A stretch of 64,000 nt of DNA from Flavobacterium sp. I-STPP5a (GTDB lineage Bacteria; Bacteroidota; Bacteroidia; Flavobacteriales; Flavobacteriaceae). The notes under the pieces were generated by a model. The model did not search any database. It was not told the origin of the DNA and saw only the letters and a list, made by a program, of their open reading frames with translations. Below, piece after piece: positions 35,463 through 45,175 of the stretch (positions are counted from its first letter, which is position 1; every line of letters begins with the position of its first letter). The stretch is taken from NCBI RefSeq assembly GCF_009764685.1, contig NZ_VHLM01000047.1:62001-126000 (forward strand). Reading direction: 5' to 3'. The position numbers were made by a program, and so were the translations under genes.

Positions 35463-36815
35463 TTAGAATCCTAAAATCATTTTTGCTATTGAAAAATAAA
35501 TTAAAATTCCGCAAATATCGTTGCTAGTGGTAATAAAAGGTCCTGTTGCTAAAGCTGGATCAATCCCAAATTTATCAAGCAATAACGGAATAGAAGTTCC
35601 AATTAATGACGCAATAATAATTACTGAAATTAGCGCAGTAGTTACAATAACCCCAATAATAATCTCAACATTTAATAAAAAATGACTTCCTATAAACAAT
35701 ATACACGCCAATATTACGCCGTTTAATAAGCTCAATGAAACTTCTTTTATCAACCTATTAAACAAGGAACCACTCAAGGTATTGTTAGCCAAACCTTGTA
35801 CAATAATTGCCGAAGATTGCACCCCTACATTTCCTGCCATAGCCGCAATAAGTGGTGTGAAAAAGAATAAGTTTCCGTGTTGTAGCATGGCACCTTCAAA
35901 AAGCCCCAATACTTTTACAGAAATAAAACCACCTAATAAAGCTAAAACCAGCCAAGGCAAGCGTGCTTTTGTGTGCTCAAATATGCTATCATCAGCTTCT
36001 ACGTCTTGTGAGATACCCGCTGCTAACTGGTAATCCTCGTCTGCTTCGTCCTTAATTACATCTACAATGTCATCAATGGTAATTCTACCGACTAACCTTC
36101 CTAATTCGTCCACAACAGGAATGGCTTCTAAATCGTACTTCTGCATAATACGAGCCACCTCAACATCCTCAGTATCTACTTTAACCGAGTTTAATTTTCG
36201 GATATAAACATCATTAATAGGCGTTCTTGACGAGGTAGTCAACAAATCCTTAAGTGACAAACGCCCTTTTAAACGGTCTTCATCATCTACCACGTAAATG
36301 GAGTGTACTCTGGAAATATTTTCGGCCTGAATGCGCATTTCTTTCACGCATGTAAGCACATTCCAGTTTTCATTGACCTTAACCAACTCCTTATGCATAA
36401 TTCCACCTGCGGTGTCCTCGTCATAGCGCAATAAATCAACAATATCTTTGGCATGCTCCACATCCTGAAGCTCTGATATTACTTCGGCTTTTAAGTCTTG
36501 CGAAAGCTCTGCAATAATATCCGCAGCATCATTGGTTTCTAGTTCATCTAATTCCTCCGCAATTTCCTTTGGCGAAAGCCTGCTTAATATATTTTCACGC
36601 AAATCATCTTCTAATTCCAGAAGAATTTCGGCGGTTTTTTCACTGTCTAAAACTTTAAAGATGTACGTAGCTTCATTAAAGTCTAGCTCGTCTAGAATTT
36701 CGGCAATATCAGCATGGTGCATGTCATTCAATAACACTTCCAGTTGCTGGTCGTTCTTGTTTTGAATGAGTTGCTCTAATTCTTGTATTAGTACTTTGCT
36801 GATTTTAAACTCCAT
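35463..36815 (-). CDS. mgtE: Magnesium transporter MgtE
   Basis: A Mg2+ channel gated by its cytosolic domain. The 450-residue protein has an N-domain of helical repeats (residues ~1-130: [36 protein letters not shown]), two CBS domains (~130-255: [36 protein letters not shown]) and five TM helices ([39 protein letters not shown] containing the pore GNVG/Q motif, [19 protein letters not shown]). The start overlaps the last 11 bases of rsmA, so translation is coupled. Confidence 0.96.
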   Translation of the reverse strand: MEFKISKVLIQELEQLIQNKNDQQLEVLLNDMHHADIAEILDELDFNEATYIFKVLDSEKTAEILLELEDDLRENILSRLSPKEIAEELDELETNDAADIIAELSQDLKAEVISELQDVEHAKDIVDLLRYDEDTAGGIMHKELVKVNENWNVLTCVKEMRIQAENISRVHSIYVVDDEDRLKGRLSLKDLLTTSSRTPINDVYIRKLNSVKVDTEDVEVARIMQKYDLEAIPVVDELGRLVGRITIDDIVDVIKDEADEDYQLAAGISQDVEADDSIFEHTKARLPWLVLALLGGFISVKVLGLFEGAMLQHGNLFFFTPLIAAMAGNVGVQSSAIIVQGLANNTLSGSLFNRLIKEVSLSLLNGVILACILFIGSHFLLNVEIIIGVIVTTALISVIIIASLIGTSIPLLLDKFGIDPALATGPFITTSNDICGILIYFSIAKMILGF

Positions 36816-37584
36816 CGGCTTCTATTTTTTGAGTAAGGGAAATAAATTGTGCTACATCTAATTGTTCTGGACGAAGGTTAAAAATTTCATCCTCACGTAA
36901 AGCATCTGACAAATTTAAGGTCTTTAAGCTGTTACGTAACGTTTTTCGCCTTTGCTGAAAAGCGGTTTTAACTACTGTGAAAAATAATTTTTCGCCGCAA
37001 GGCAAACTATAATCTTTTTTACGGCGTAACCTTAAAACTCCAGATTTTACTTTGGGTGGCGGATTAAAAACATTTTCGTCTACGGTAAACAAATACTCCG
37101 CATCATAAAAAGCTTGTACCAGTACCGAGAGAATTCCATACGCCTTTGTTCCTTTCTTTTCACAAATACGTTCTGCTACTTCTTTTTGAAACATACCAGC
37201 AAACTCTGGTATTTGTTCTTTGTATTCTAATGTTCTAAATACAATTTGCGTTGAAATATTATAAGGGAAATTCCCAATTATAGCAAACTGTTTCCCTTCA
37301 AAAATTTCATTGATGTTGTATTTCAAGAAATCTTTAGAGATAATTTTATCTTTCAATTTTGGATAATTAGCATCCAGATAGGTTACTGATTCGGTATCAA
37401 TTTCAATAACGTAGGTATTTACAGGTTTATCCAATAAATATTTTGTCAAAACTCCCATTCCCGGACCTATTTCTAAGACATCATCATACCCTTCTAGGTT
37501 TAGCGTATCAGCAATATCCTTAGCTATACTTTCATCTTTAAGAAAGTGTTGTCCTAAGTGTTTTTTGGCGGTTACTTTTTCCAT
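36805..37584 (-). CDS. rsmA: 16S rRNA dimethyladenosine transferase
   Basis: RsmA (KsgA) dimethylates two adjacent adenosines in helix 45 of 16S rRNA. The 259-residue protein has [19 protein letters not shown], the SAM motif [30 protein letters not shown], catalytic motif [12 protein letters not shown], and the C-terminal helical domain ([20 protein letters not shown]). It overlaps mgtE by 11 bases. Complete. Confidence 0.97.
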   Translation of the reverse strand: MEKVTAKKHLGQHFLKDESIAKDIADTLNLEGYDDVLEIGPGMGVLTKYLLDKPVNTYVIEIDTESVTYLDANYPKLKDKIISKDFLKYNINEIFEGKQFAIIGNFPYNISTQIVFRTLEYKEQIPEFAGMFQKEVAERICEKKGTKAYGILSVLVQAFYDAEYLFTVDENVFNPPPKVKSGVLRLRRKKDYSLPCGEKLFFTVVKTAFQQRRKTLRNSLKTLNLSDALREDEIFNLRPEQLDVAQFISLTQKIEADGV

Positions 37585-37700
37585 TTTTTTGCTGAACTTA
37601 TTTCAGTATGTATTTGTTTTGCCACTTAGGCATAAAGTTTATATTGTATCTGCAATCCATTTTTAGTCTGTATACTAGGCGTTTACAAGATTATCCCAAC

Positions 37701-38015
37701 TTATTTATAATCCCCAATCAACTCAAGTTCAGTTCTAAAAGCTAGCATTTTATCTCCAAATAATCGAGCTCCTTCTTCACGAAAACCAGGTGCATACTCT
37801 TGATAATACCGCTGCAAGGTCTCCTTACTTTCTGTTTCATATTGTACAGAGTAGGTTACTCCTCCCATTTCTTCTTCAACCAATACGCGAACCAATCGGG
37901 CTGATGAAAACAATCTAGTTGACAAGATTTCAGGAATGTGTTTGTGTTGCATCCAGATCATCCATTGATCGTGTACGCTTTCATGTATGTTTGTAGTAAC
38001 GTTGTATATAATCAT
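37701..38015 (-). CDS. DUF4286 family protein
   Basis: A 104-residue cytosolic protein beginning MIIYNVTTNIHESVHDQWMIW and containing MQHKHIPEILSTRLFSSARLVRVL and YSVQYETESKETLQRYYQ. This is the typical sequence of DUF4286, a ferredoxin-fold family common in Bacteroidota and of unknown function, related in fold to EthD/antibiotic-monooxygenase-like dimers. It lies between the TPR gene and rsmA on the same strand. Confidence 0.85.
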   Translation of the reverse strand: MIIYNVTTNIHESVHDQWMIWMQHKHIPEILSTRLFSSARLVRVLVEEEMGGVTYSVQYETESKETLQRYYQEYAPGFREEGARLFGDKMLAFRTELELIGDYK

Positions 38016-38032
38016 AAACTGACCCTGACCCT

Positions 38033-38115
38033 AAAAAAAGGGAAAACCTACCAGGGATAGTAGGGTTAAAAAAAATTAATATTCTAGAACAAGGCTTGCC
38101 ATCATGTAAAGCCTA
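38033..38115 (-). terminator. Candidate terminator hairpins after the TPR gene
   Basis: On the minus strand AGGCTT and AAGCCT pair around 38112-38090, followed by TTAATTTTTTTT. A second weaker hairpin ACCCTAC/GTAGGTT with CCCTTTTTTT follows at 38066-38033. Together they plausibly end the serS-TPR transcript. Confidence 0.45.
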
Positions 38116-38131
38116 GTTTTGTAACCATCAT

Positions 38132-39922
38132 TTACTGTATTACAGTGTCTCCTCTTAGCATGCGATATTCTTTGCGGGCCGGCACAAAATGGATACTGTC
38201 TTGATGGTTAAAAATTATTTTTTCATATAGTGGCTTAGCAATTTCAGGTTGTTGTAGTTTTTTATTGTTTATTTCGGCCGCATAAAATAAGGCTTCGTCA
38301 ATGTAAATGCTTTCTTTGTGCGTTTCTATTATTTTTTGGTATTGGCTTAAAGCCAAAACAAAATCGGATTTTTTTTCATAAATTTTACCCAATCTCAACA
38401 AAGTTACCGCTTCAATTTCATTAGCTTGCTCACCTGCCTTTTTTTGTAACAGTAATTGAAATTGAACAATGGCTTCCTCATCTCTATTTTGATACAAGAG
38501 GTAATCTCCTTTTGCAAATTGTTTTAAGGCCGTTTGAGTAGAATCAGCAACCTTATTGTCATTTATCAGCAAGTAATACTCTAAGGCATCATTTGCAATC
38601 AATTGTGTATTTGCCGCTTTTAACTCCTTAAATTGTTTCAAGGCCCATTCAAAATCAGTTTTAAAATAACTTGTTTTGGCTGCTTTTAAACTGGCTTCAT
38701 GAGCTACAACATCATTTTTTAAATCCAATTCAATTTGAGAATAGTACAATAATGCTTGGTTGAATTTTTCTTCATAAAGTAAAATGTCAGCCAATTCCAT
38801 TTTTGTTTGTGCTATTTCATATTCATTAAGTTGCATTTCAAGGGCAGACTTAATAATTTTTTTAGCCTCTTCCGGCTTTTTTAAATTGAATGCTGTGAAA
38901 TGAGCTTGAATAAGTTGCAAAGATAGCGTAAAAGGACTTATTCCAAATTGTTTTAGCAAATCCTCTAGTGCCAGATTGATTGCTGGGTAATCAGTAGCTG
39001 TTGCTTTTTCAATTTTCATTCGAATTAAGTACGTATTGGCTTGCACCAATAACTCCTTGTCCTGTGAGTTTTGCAACACAAAATTTAGAATCTCAATAGC
39101 TGCATCGGTTTTATCCTCTTGAATGGCTTGTTGTCCTAGACTTACAATATTAGCAAGCGTTTCGGGATTGCGTTTGTAAATGGCTTTTTCTTGTATAAAT
39201 GCCTTATCAAATTCTTTTTGCTGGACATAAAACCAACTTAAAAAACGATTCCAGAAAATATCTTGCGTTTTTTGAGTTCTTATTATCAATGCTTTACGCA
39301 AAATTTCATTAAAATTAGCATCACCTTCATCAACCATAAAGCGTACTAATTGGTTTTGAATTCGGATGGAGTTTTCTGGATTTGTATACGCTTCGTCTAG
39401 AAAAGTAGCCACCATGAACTCCATATTTGCCATTTGTCCGTAGAGCAAACCTATTTGATAATTAAAATTATAATTTTCATCCTTTCCAGAGACCGTTTTA
39501 TAGGCCTTTAATGCATATTCAAGGAGCACTTTACGTTCAAACGCATTGGCAACACCATAAACATCATTTGGATTTTTCTTTATGGATTCTAAAGCTCTTT
39601 CGTAGTATGGCGTTGCTTTACTTTCGTTTTTTTGCAACTGATAATTATAGCCAAGTTCTACTAAAATGGTTGACTGCTGGTACTTATCATACCTCAGCTG
39701 AAGTGCATTTTGAGCGTTTTCAAACTGCTGCAATTGTTGCAAACAATCTATTGATCTTAAAAAATAAAGTGAATTTTGAGGTGTCTCTTTTAAAAGTTCT
39801 TCATAACTGATTTTGGCTTTTTCAAAATCGCCTTTGTCATAATAATACTGTGCTAATTGCTCGTTTTGGGCAAAAGCAAATAGCGAGAATGACAAAGTGA
39901 TATATAGAAAGAGCTTTTTCAT
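38132..39922 (-). CDS. Exported tetratricopeptide-repeat protein
   Basis: A ~596-residue protein with a signal peptide (MKKLFLYITLSFSLFAFAQ, start 39922; the frame opens at 39952). Multiple degenerate TPR units span its length (QYYYDKGDFEKAKISYEELL, ATPYYERALESIKKNPNDV, DILLYEEKFNQALLYYSQIEL, LRLGKIYEKKSDFVLALSQYQ, LYEKIIFNHQDS). It is periplasmic and probably a scaffold; no enzymatic domain. The C-terminal ADxxFP-type repeats of the BamD/YbgF sort (YIDEALFYAAEINNKK) suggest an envelope-assembly type role, but that is only inference. It follows serS after a palindromic word repeat. Confidence 0.88.
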   Translation of the reverse strand: MKKLFLYITLSFSLFAFAQNEQLAQYYYDKGDFEKAKISYEELLKETPQNSLYFLRSIDCLQQLQQFENAQNALQLRYDKYQQSTILVELGYNYQLQKNESKATPYYERALESIKKNPNDVYGVANAFERKVLLEYALKAYKTVSGKDENYNFNYQIGLLYGQMANMEFMVATFLDEAYTNPENSIRIQNQLVRFMVDEGDANFNEILRKALIIRTQKTQDIFWNRFLSWFYVQQKEFDKAFIQEKAIYKRNPETLANIVSLGQQAIQEDKTDAAIEILNFVLQNSQDKELLVQANTYLIRMKIEKATATDYPAINLALEDLLKQFGISPFTLSLQLIQAHFTAFNLKKPEEAKKIIKSALEMQLNEYEIAQTKMELADILLYEEKFNQALLYYSQIELDLKNDVVAHEASLKAAKTSYFKTDFEWALKQFKELKAANTQLIANDALEYYLLINDNKVADSTQTALKQFAKGDYLLYQNRDEEAIVQFQLLLQKKAGEQANEIEAVTLLRLGKIYEKKSDFVLALSQYQKIIETHKESIYIDEALFYAAEINNKKLQQPEIAKPLYEKIIFNHQDSIHFVPARKEYRMLRGDTVIQ

Positions 39923-39944
39923 TATCAATATTCGTATTTTAGTT

Positions 39945-39985
39945 GCAGTCACAGTTTTCAGTCACAGCATTGTCAACTGTGACTG
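39945..39985. repeat. CAGTCACAG-word repeat/palindrome between serS and the TPR gene
   Basis: CAGTCACAGTT (39946-39956) and a second direct copy CAGTCACAG (39959-39967) are followed by an inverted copy AACTGTGACTG (39975-39985), which pairs perfectly over 11 bases with the first. Then come ATAACCGCAAACTAA and the serS stop. Same layout as 5825-5870 with a changed word. Confidence 0.85.
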
Positions 39986-40000
39986 ATAACCGCAAACTAA

Positions 40001-41272
40001 TTAATTTATAATATCAAATCCGCAGTAAGGACGCAAAACCTCTGGAATTACAATTCCCTCAGGAGTTTGGTAATTTTCTAATATCCCAGCCATAACTCTT
40101 GGTAAGGCCAGCGCGCTTCCGTTTAAGGTGTGTGCCAATTGGTTTTTTCCGTCCTTGTCCTTGAAACGCAATTTCAAACGATTCGATTGAAAAGTTTCAA
40201 AATTAGAAACCGAACTAATCTCTAACCAACGGTCTTGTGCCGTAGAAAAAACTTCAAAATCATACGTCAATGCTGAAGCAAAACCCATATCACCACCACA
40301 AAGACGTAAAATACGATACGGTAATTTCAAATCTCTCAAGATATCTTTAACATGTTCTACCATTCCGTCAAGTGCTTCGTAAGACTTGTCAGGATGCTCT
40401 ACACGTACAATTTCGACTTTGTCAAACTGGTGCAAACGGTTTAAACCGCGTACATGCGCACCGTAAGAACCTGCTTCACGACGGAAACATGGCGTATAAG
40501 CCGTAGTCAATACTGGCAATTCATTTTCGTTAAGGATTACATCACGAAACAAATTAGTAACAGGAACCTCAGCCGTTGGAATCAAGTACAAATCATCGGT
40601 TTTGTCATGGTACATTTGCCCTTCTTTGTCTGGCAATTGACCAGTTCCATAAGCAGATGCTTCATTGACCATGTGCGGAACCTGAACTTCATTGTAACCC
40701 GCTGCCGTATTTTTATCTAAGAAATAATTGATTAAGGCACGTTGCAAACGAGCACCTTTACCTTTATAAACTGGAAAACCTGCTCCAGTGATTTTTACTC
40801 CCAATTCAAAATCAATGATGTCGTATTTTTTTACCAAATCCCAATGTGGTTGTGCTCCTTCATGCAAAACTGGAACAGCACCTTCTTCAAAAACGTTTAA
40901 GTTTTCCTCTGGAGTTTTCCCCTCAGGAACAATATCAGCTGGAAGATTAGGAAGTGTGTATAATTTTTCTAAAAGTTCAGCGGCAAGTGCCTCAGCGGTT
41001 TCAGCTAGCGCTTTGCTTTTCTCTTTATTTAAAACTGTTTTTTCTTTTAGGATTGCGGCTTTTGATTTCTCACCCGCTTTCATCAATTCGCCAATGTCTT
41101 TGGATAATTTATTAGATTCAGATAAAATAGTGTCAAGCTCTACTTGCGCAGTGCGACGTTTTTCATCTAGTTGTACCACTTCTTCAACAACACTCTTGGC
41201 ATCAAAATTTTTTTTGGCCAAAGCATTGATTACTTTTTCTTGATTCTCTCTAATAAATGCAATTTGTAACAT
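40001..41272 (-). CDS. serS: Seryl-tRNA synthetase
   Basis: Class II aminoacyl-tRNA synthetase charging tRNA-Ser. The 423-residue protein begins MLQIAFIRENQEKVINAL and forms the N-terminal antiparallel coiled-coil arm (to ~residue 105). Then come the motif-2 region (YTPCFRREAGSYGAHVRGLNRLHQFDKVEIV), LIPTAEVPVTNLFRDVI, and motif 3 (NGSALALPRVMAGILENYQ). C-terminal VIPEVLRPYCGFDII is typical. Complete. A TAAATTTG -7-like box lies at 41320-41313. Confidence 0.97.
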   Translation of the reverse strand: MLQIAFIRENQEKVINALAKKNFDAKSVVEEVVQLDEKRRTAQVELDTILSESNKLSKDIGELMKAGEKSKAAILKEKTVLNKEKSKALAETAEALAAELLEKLYTLPNLPADIVPEGKTPEENLNVFEEGAVPVLHEGAQPHWDLVKKYDIIDFELGVKITGAGFPVYKGKGARLQRALINYFLDKNTAAGYNEVQVPHMVNEASAYGTGQLPDKEGQMYHDKTDDLYLIPTAEVPVTNLFRDVILNENELPVLTTAYTPCFRREAGSYGAHVRGLNRLHQFDKVEIVRVEHPDKSYEALDGMVEHVKDILRDLKLPYRILRLCGGDMGFASALTYDFEVFSTAQDRWLEISSVSNFETFQSNRLKLRFKDKDGKNQLAHTLNGSALALPRVMAGILENYQTPEGIVIPEVLRPYCGFDIIN

Positions 41273-41523
41273 AGCTTGATTTTTTAAACGCTAACTTTTG
41301 TAATAACGGTAGCAAATTTAAGGAAATGTTTGATAGTAAGAGATAAAAGTTTTATCAAAAAAAGAGAATTATAAGGAGAAATTGCACGGCCATTTTTTGC
41401 ACATCTAAAGATTTGAATAAAATAAATAGTAGAGAAAGTTTTTTGTATAATTTTAATTATTCGTTTATAAACTTTTAAGACAATAAGAACCATAAATTAT
41501 TTAACTACAAGACTCATAGTACG
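41273..41523. other. Intergenic region between divergent serS and DUF1800 genes
   Basis: About 250 AT-rich bases before the DUF1800 promoter. They hold the serS leader with a -7-like TAAATTTG (minus strand, 41320-41313). A 69-codon minus-strand frame at 41284-41493 has an amino-acid mix (Ile/Lys/Phe-rich) expected from AT-rich non-coding DNA. I see no other structure. Confidence 0.45.
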
Positions 41524-41553
41524 TTGAACGTATTGTAAAAAAACATAATTTTG
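41524..41553 (+). promoter_or_regulatory. Promoter of the DUF1800-DUF1501 operon
   Basis: TTG (41524-41526), 19 bases, TAATTTTG (41546-41553): full match to the flavobacterial consensus. Predicted start near 41560, about 68 bases of leader before the ATG at 41628. Confidence 0.65.
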
Positions 41554-41627
41554 AGTAGCTATTTTAACTAAGTAGAAAATAATAAAATAGTAGAGAGTCG
41601 ATTATACAAATCAAATTTGAAATCGTT

Positions 41628-43448
41628 ATGAGTAATACTATTAACCGAAGAAATTTATTTAGTTTACTATTAAATAAATCAAAAATAAATCAGGATGTTA
41701 AAGATCCTTTATTTGAAAAATATTCCCGAAAAATATTTAAAGGCAGAAGATATCAAAGCGTTAAAAGTGCTACAAAATCGGGTTTTACCGATAGAGTAGT
41801 TCCTGTTAGTAGTGGATTAAATCCCTACAGCGGCAGTTGGGGCAAGCAAGAAGTACTGCATTTATTAAAACGTACTGGTTATGGTTTTAAAAAAGCAGAC
41901 GTTGATGCGTTACTCGCCTTAAATATGACAAATGCGGTCAATGCCGTGTTGAACATCAACATTACTGCGCCAGCTCCTCCCGTAAATTCATACAATAATT
42001 ATTCGCCAGATGAGAGCAACTTGCCCTATGGAGCTGACTGGACAAATGACCCATTACCTGTGGGAACCAATACAACTAACTCGAGAAGAATTGAGTCTTT
42101 ATCACAATGGAGTTTTGGCTTAGCTTGCAATCAAAATGCGACTATTAAGGAAAAAATGACATGGTTTTGGTATCATTTTATTCCAGTAGATTTTGAAACC
42201 GTACGCAGTGCTCCATTTTCGCACGCGGGAAGTAATTCATGTCGCATATTATACTCCTACCTGAAAATGTTCCGAGATAATCCGCTTGGAAATTACAAGA
42301 CACTGATCAGAAAAATGGCTACACAGCCCGCCATGATGTACTATTTAAACAATCAAGCCAATACAAAAACGTCTCCCGATGAAAATTTTGCACGAGAGCT
42401 CATGGAGCTTTTTACTTTAGGAAAAGACCCATTAAGCCAGTATACGGAAGTTGACGTGATACAAGCAGCAAAAGTTTTAACAGGATGGAGAGTGATAAAT
42501 TTAAATACAGCAACACCAAGCACTAATTTTGACACTAATTTTCACGATACGAGCAATAAGCAGTTCTCCTCGTTTTTTAACAATACCGTCATTAGCAATG
42601 CTGGAGCTTCAGAGTTAGATGCTTTGATTGATATGATTTTCACAAAATCAAGAGTAGTTTCAGAATATATTTGCCGCCGATTATACCGCTATTTTATCTA
42701 TTATGATATTGATGCTACGATAGAATCAAACATAATTATTCCATTAGCACAAACATTTGTGGCTAACAATTGGGAAATCGAACCTGTATTAAACCAACTA
42801 TTCAAAAGCCAACATTTTTATGACATGGCCAATAGAGGCGTTTACATCAAATCACCTTTTGATCTAGTCATTGGTAGTTTACGGACTTTTAACTTGAATT
42901 ATACGGTAACAGACGCAACTAATTTTGAAGCGCAATATAGAGTTTGGAATTACTTCAACAATACTGTTTTAAGCGGTTTAGAGCAAACTATGGGCAAAAT
43001 CCCAAATGTTTCCGGTTGGGTTGCTTTTTATCAAAATCCGTCGTTTCATGAATATTGGATCAATTCCAGTACCACTCAAAAAAGGTTCGATTTCTTAAAT
43101 AGAATTTTCAACGGTTACAATCTTACTTACAACTCGCACACAACCCGGATAGAAGTAGATCTAATAGGTTTTATTCAACAATTTAGCCCTACTATTTGTG
43201 CTAATCCAGATTTATTAGTTGCTGAATGTATACTGTACTTGTTGCCCATTGATATTAGTAGTACACAAAAAGAGCAAATAAAAATACAATCGTTGCTTTC
43301 CAATCAAACAAGTAATGATTACTGGACCTCAGCGTGGACACTTTACCTCAATGACACATCAAATACAACCAACAAAAATAGTGTGAAATCACGACTTAAA
43401 TCCTTACTTGTGACTCTTACTCAACTTGCTGAATACCAATTAATGTAA
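41628..43448 (+). CDS. DUF1800 domain-containing protein
   Basis: A 606-residue DUF1800 (PF08811) protein. Characteristic stretches are HLLKRTGYGFKKADVDALL near residue 80, KEKMTWFWYHFIPVDFETV, LIRKMATQPAMMYYLNNQANT, the acidic DENFARELMELFTLG motif and AAKVLTGWRVINLN. The extreme N-terminus (NRRNLFSLLLNK) has twin arginines but no clear hydrophobic stretch. DUF1800 and DUF1501 proteins nearly always occur as adjacent pairs, as here (12-base gap). They are thought to be exported; the function is not established. The protein itself lacks a sorting domain. Confidence 0.9.
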   Translation: MSNTINRRNLFSLLLNKSKINQDVKDPLFEKYSRKIFKGRRYQSVKSATKSGFTDRVVPVSSGLNPYSGSWGKQEVLHLLKRTGYGFKKADVDALLALNMTNAVNAVLNINITAPAPPVNSYNNYSPDESNLPYGADWTNDPLPVGTNTTNSRRIESLSQWSFGLACNQNATIKEKMTWFWYHFIPVDFETVRSAPFSHAGSNSCRILYSYLKMFRDNPLGNYKTLIRKMATQPAMMYYLNNQANTKTSPDENFARELMELFTLGKDPLSQYTEVDVIQAAKVLTGWRVINLNTATPSTNFDTNFHDTSNKQFSSFFNNTVISNAGASELDALIDMIFTKSRVVSEYICRRLYRYFIYYDIDATIESNIIIPLAQTFVANNWEIEPVLNQLFKSQHFYDMANRGVYIKSPFDLVIGSLRTFNLNYTVTDATNFEAQYRVWNYFNNTVLSGLEQTMGKIPNVSGWVAFYQNPSFHEYWINSSTTQKRFDFLNRIFNGYNLTYNSHTTRIEVDLIGFIQQFSPTICANPDLLVAECILYLLPIDISSTQKEQIKIQSLLSNQTSNDYWTSAWTLYLNDTSNTTNKNSVKSRLKSLLVTLTQLAEYQLM

Positions 43449-43460
43449 TTTTTTGAAGTT

Positions 43461-45068
43461 ATGAAAAGAAGAAGTTTTATAAAAACAAGTGCATTAGCCT
43501 CCATCCCCTTAGCTTTGAATGGAATTCCTGTAATGGCATCAGCTTCGATTGAAAGTAATGCACTAGATGTTTTGGCAAATGCAGCGGTAAATTGTGGTAA
43601 AATTTTGGTTATCATACAAATGAACGGTGGTAACGATGGATTAAATACCGTTTTCCCTTTAGATAAATGGACAAATTTAAATAACGCACGTTCCAATATA
43701 TTGATGAACCAAAGTTCTGTTCTGCCACTGGCTAATAATACTACTACTGGCCTACATCCCGCAATGTCTGAAATGAAAACTTTGCATGATAATGGGAAAT
43801 TAATGATAATTCAAGGGGTTTCCTATCCCAATCCAAGTTTCAGTCATTTTAGAGCAACTGATATTTGGTTTACAGCTTCTAATAGCAATCAAACCCTTGA
43901 TAGTGGCTGGCTAGGACGATCACTAGATAGCATATATCCAAATTTTCCCCTTGGTTATCCTAATAGTGACATGCCTGATCCATTGGCTATTCAAATAGGT
44001 TCTACTTTGCCCTTTTCATTACAAGGACCTACTATTAACATGGGATATAATGCTCCGGATCCCAATACTCTTTTGAACGTCATCAATCAAATTACTGATC
44101 CCGCACCTAATTCTGACTACGGAACAGAGCTGACTTTTTTACGTTTAATGAAAGACCAAAGCAATGTATACCGCACTGCTATACAAACTGCTTTTAACAC
44201 CGCGCAGTCACAAACCGCAACATATCCTAGTGCTAATAAGCTAGGTGATCAATTAAAAATTGTTGCCAAATTAATAAATGGCGGACTACAAACCCCTATT
44301 TACATTGTCAATCACCCTAACACATCTGATTTACACAGTGGTCAAGTGGATGTTGTTGATAAGACCAAAGGTGCTCATGCTACCAATCTCAGTATTTTAT
44401 CGCAGGCAATACATGCATTTCAACAAGATTTAGAGTTAATGGGAAAATCAAATTTAGTAACAGGAATGACTTTTAGTGAATTTGGTCGAAGAATTAAAAG
44501 CAACGGAAGCCTTGGTACCGATCATGGAGCTGGAGCACCTGTAATTTTCTTTGGAGCCGCCTTGAATACTGGATCTAGTGCCATAACTGCTCAAAATCCA
44601 GTTTCAGGTATGATAGGCAGCTCACCAAACATACCTTTAAACCCAACCGTTTCAGACCAGGTTGCAATGCAATTTGACTTTAGACAAATTTATTCTTCGA
44701 TTATGCAAGATTGGCTTTGTATGAGTGAAGCACAAACTGCGGAAGTTTTGGGTGGCACTTTTACAAAATTAGCCCTATTTAAAACCGCAACTTTAGATAC
44801 CGTTTCTTATGACAATGAGCACTTTTTTGTTGTTTATCCCAATCCAATTACAAACAACACTATCAATATAAATTTTAAAGAGAGCATAAATGATTTCATA
44901 AATGTCCAGTTGTTTACGATTCAAGGAACAAAAATCTTCCAAAAATCGTTTAGAGTAAACAGTAATACCTTAACATTTTCACCAAATAATATCTTGGCGT
45001 CTGGAATCTACATCTTGGAAATAGAATACAACAACTTTAAATTCCACACAAAAGCGATTGTTTCATGA
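43461..45068 (+). CDS. DUF1501 protein with Tat-like signal and T9SS type A sorting domain
   Basis: A 535-residue DUF1501 (PF07394) protein. N-terminus: KRRSFIKTSALASIPLALNG, a twin-arginine-type signal. The core (~residues 45-440) has the alkaline-phosphatase/sulfatase-superfamily look of DUF1501: VIIQMNGGNDGLNTVFP, YPNPSFSHFRATDIW, FSEFGRRIKSNGSLGTDHGAGA. The C-terminal ~75 residues (VVYPNPITNNTININF, then NILASGIYILEIEYNN) are a type A T9SS sorting domain, so it should be secreted across the outer membrane after inner-membrane export. Paired with DUF1800. A hydrolytic role is possible but unproven. Confidence 0.9.
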   Translation: MKRRSFIKTSALASIPLALNGIPVMASASIESNALDVLANAAVNCGKILVIIQMNGGNDGLNTVFPLDKWTNLNNARSNILMNQSSVLPLANNTTTGLHPAMSEMKTLHDNGKLMIIQGVSYPNPSFSHFRATDIWFTASNSNQTLDSGWLGRSLDSIYPNFPLGYPNSDMPDPLAIQIGSTLPFSLQGPTINMGYNAPDPNTLLNVINQITDPAPNSDYGTELTFLRLMKDQSNVYRTAIQTAFNTAQSQTATYPSANKLGDQLKIVAKLINGGLQTPIYIVNHPNTSDLHSGQVDVVDKTKGAHATNLSILSQAIHAFQQDLELMGKSNLVTGMTFSEFGRRIKSNGSLGTDHGAGAPVIFFGAALNTGSSAITAQNPVSGMIGSSPNIPLNPTVSDQVAMQFDFRQIYSSIMQDWLCMSEAQTAEVLGGTFTKLALFKTATLDTVSYDNEHFFVVYPNPITNNTININFKESINDFINVQLFTIQGTKIFQKSFRVNSNTLTFSPNNILASGIYILEIEYNNFKFHTKAIVS

Positions 45069-45084
45069 TAGATTAAGAATAAAA

Positions 45085-45165
45085 CTTTGACTTAATACAA
45101 AGATAAAACAAAGAGATTCGATACGTTCTACTTTAAAAGACCCCGCGTGCCTTTGTGTTTTTTCT
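45085..45165. repeat. Weak CAAAG-word repeat downstream of the DUF1501 gene
   Basis: The words CTTTGACT, ACAAAGAT, ACAAAGAG and CCTTTGTG recur on both strands in the gap between the two converging genes, a degenerate version of the strings at 451-496 and 27029-27118. Confidence 0.35.
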
Positions 45166-45175
45166 ATGAAAATAA

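Noticed and set aside
40788-41243. 151-codon plus-strand frame opposite serS
   Set aside because: Antisense shadow of the serS coiled-coil arm; Ser/Phe/Ala-rich as expected from the complement of Lys/Glu/Ala codons.
41284-41493. 69-codon minus-strand frame upstream of serS
   Set aside because: Ile/Lys/Phe-rich composition expected from AT-rich non-coding DNA; it would also sit across the serS -7-like box.
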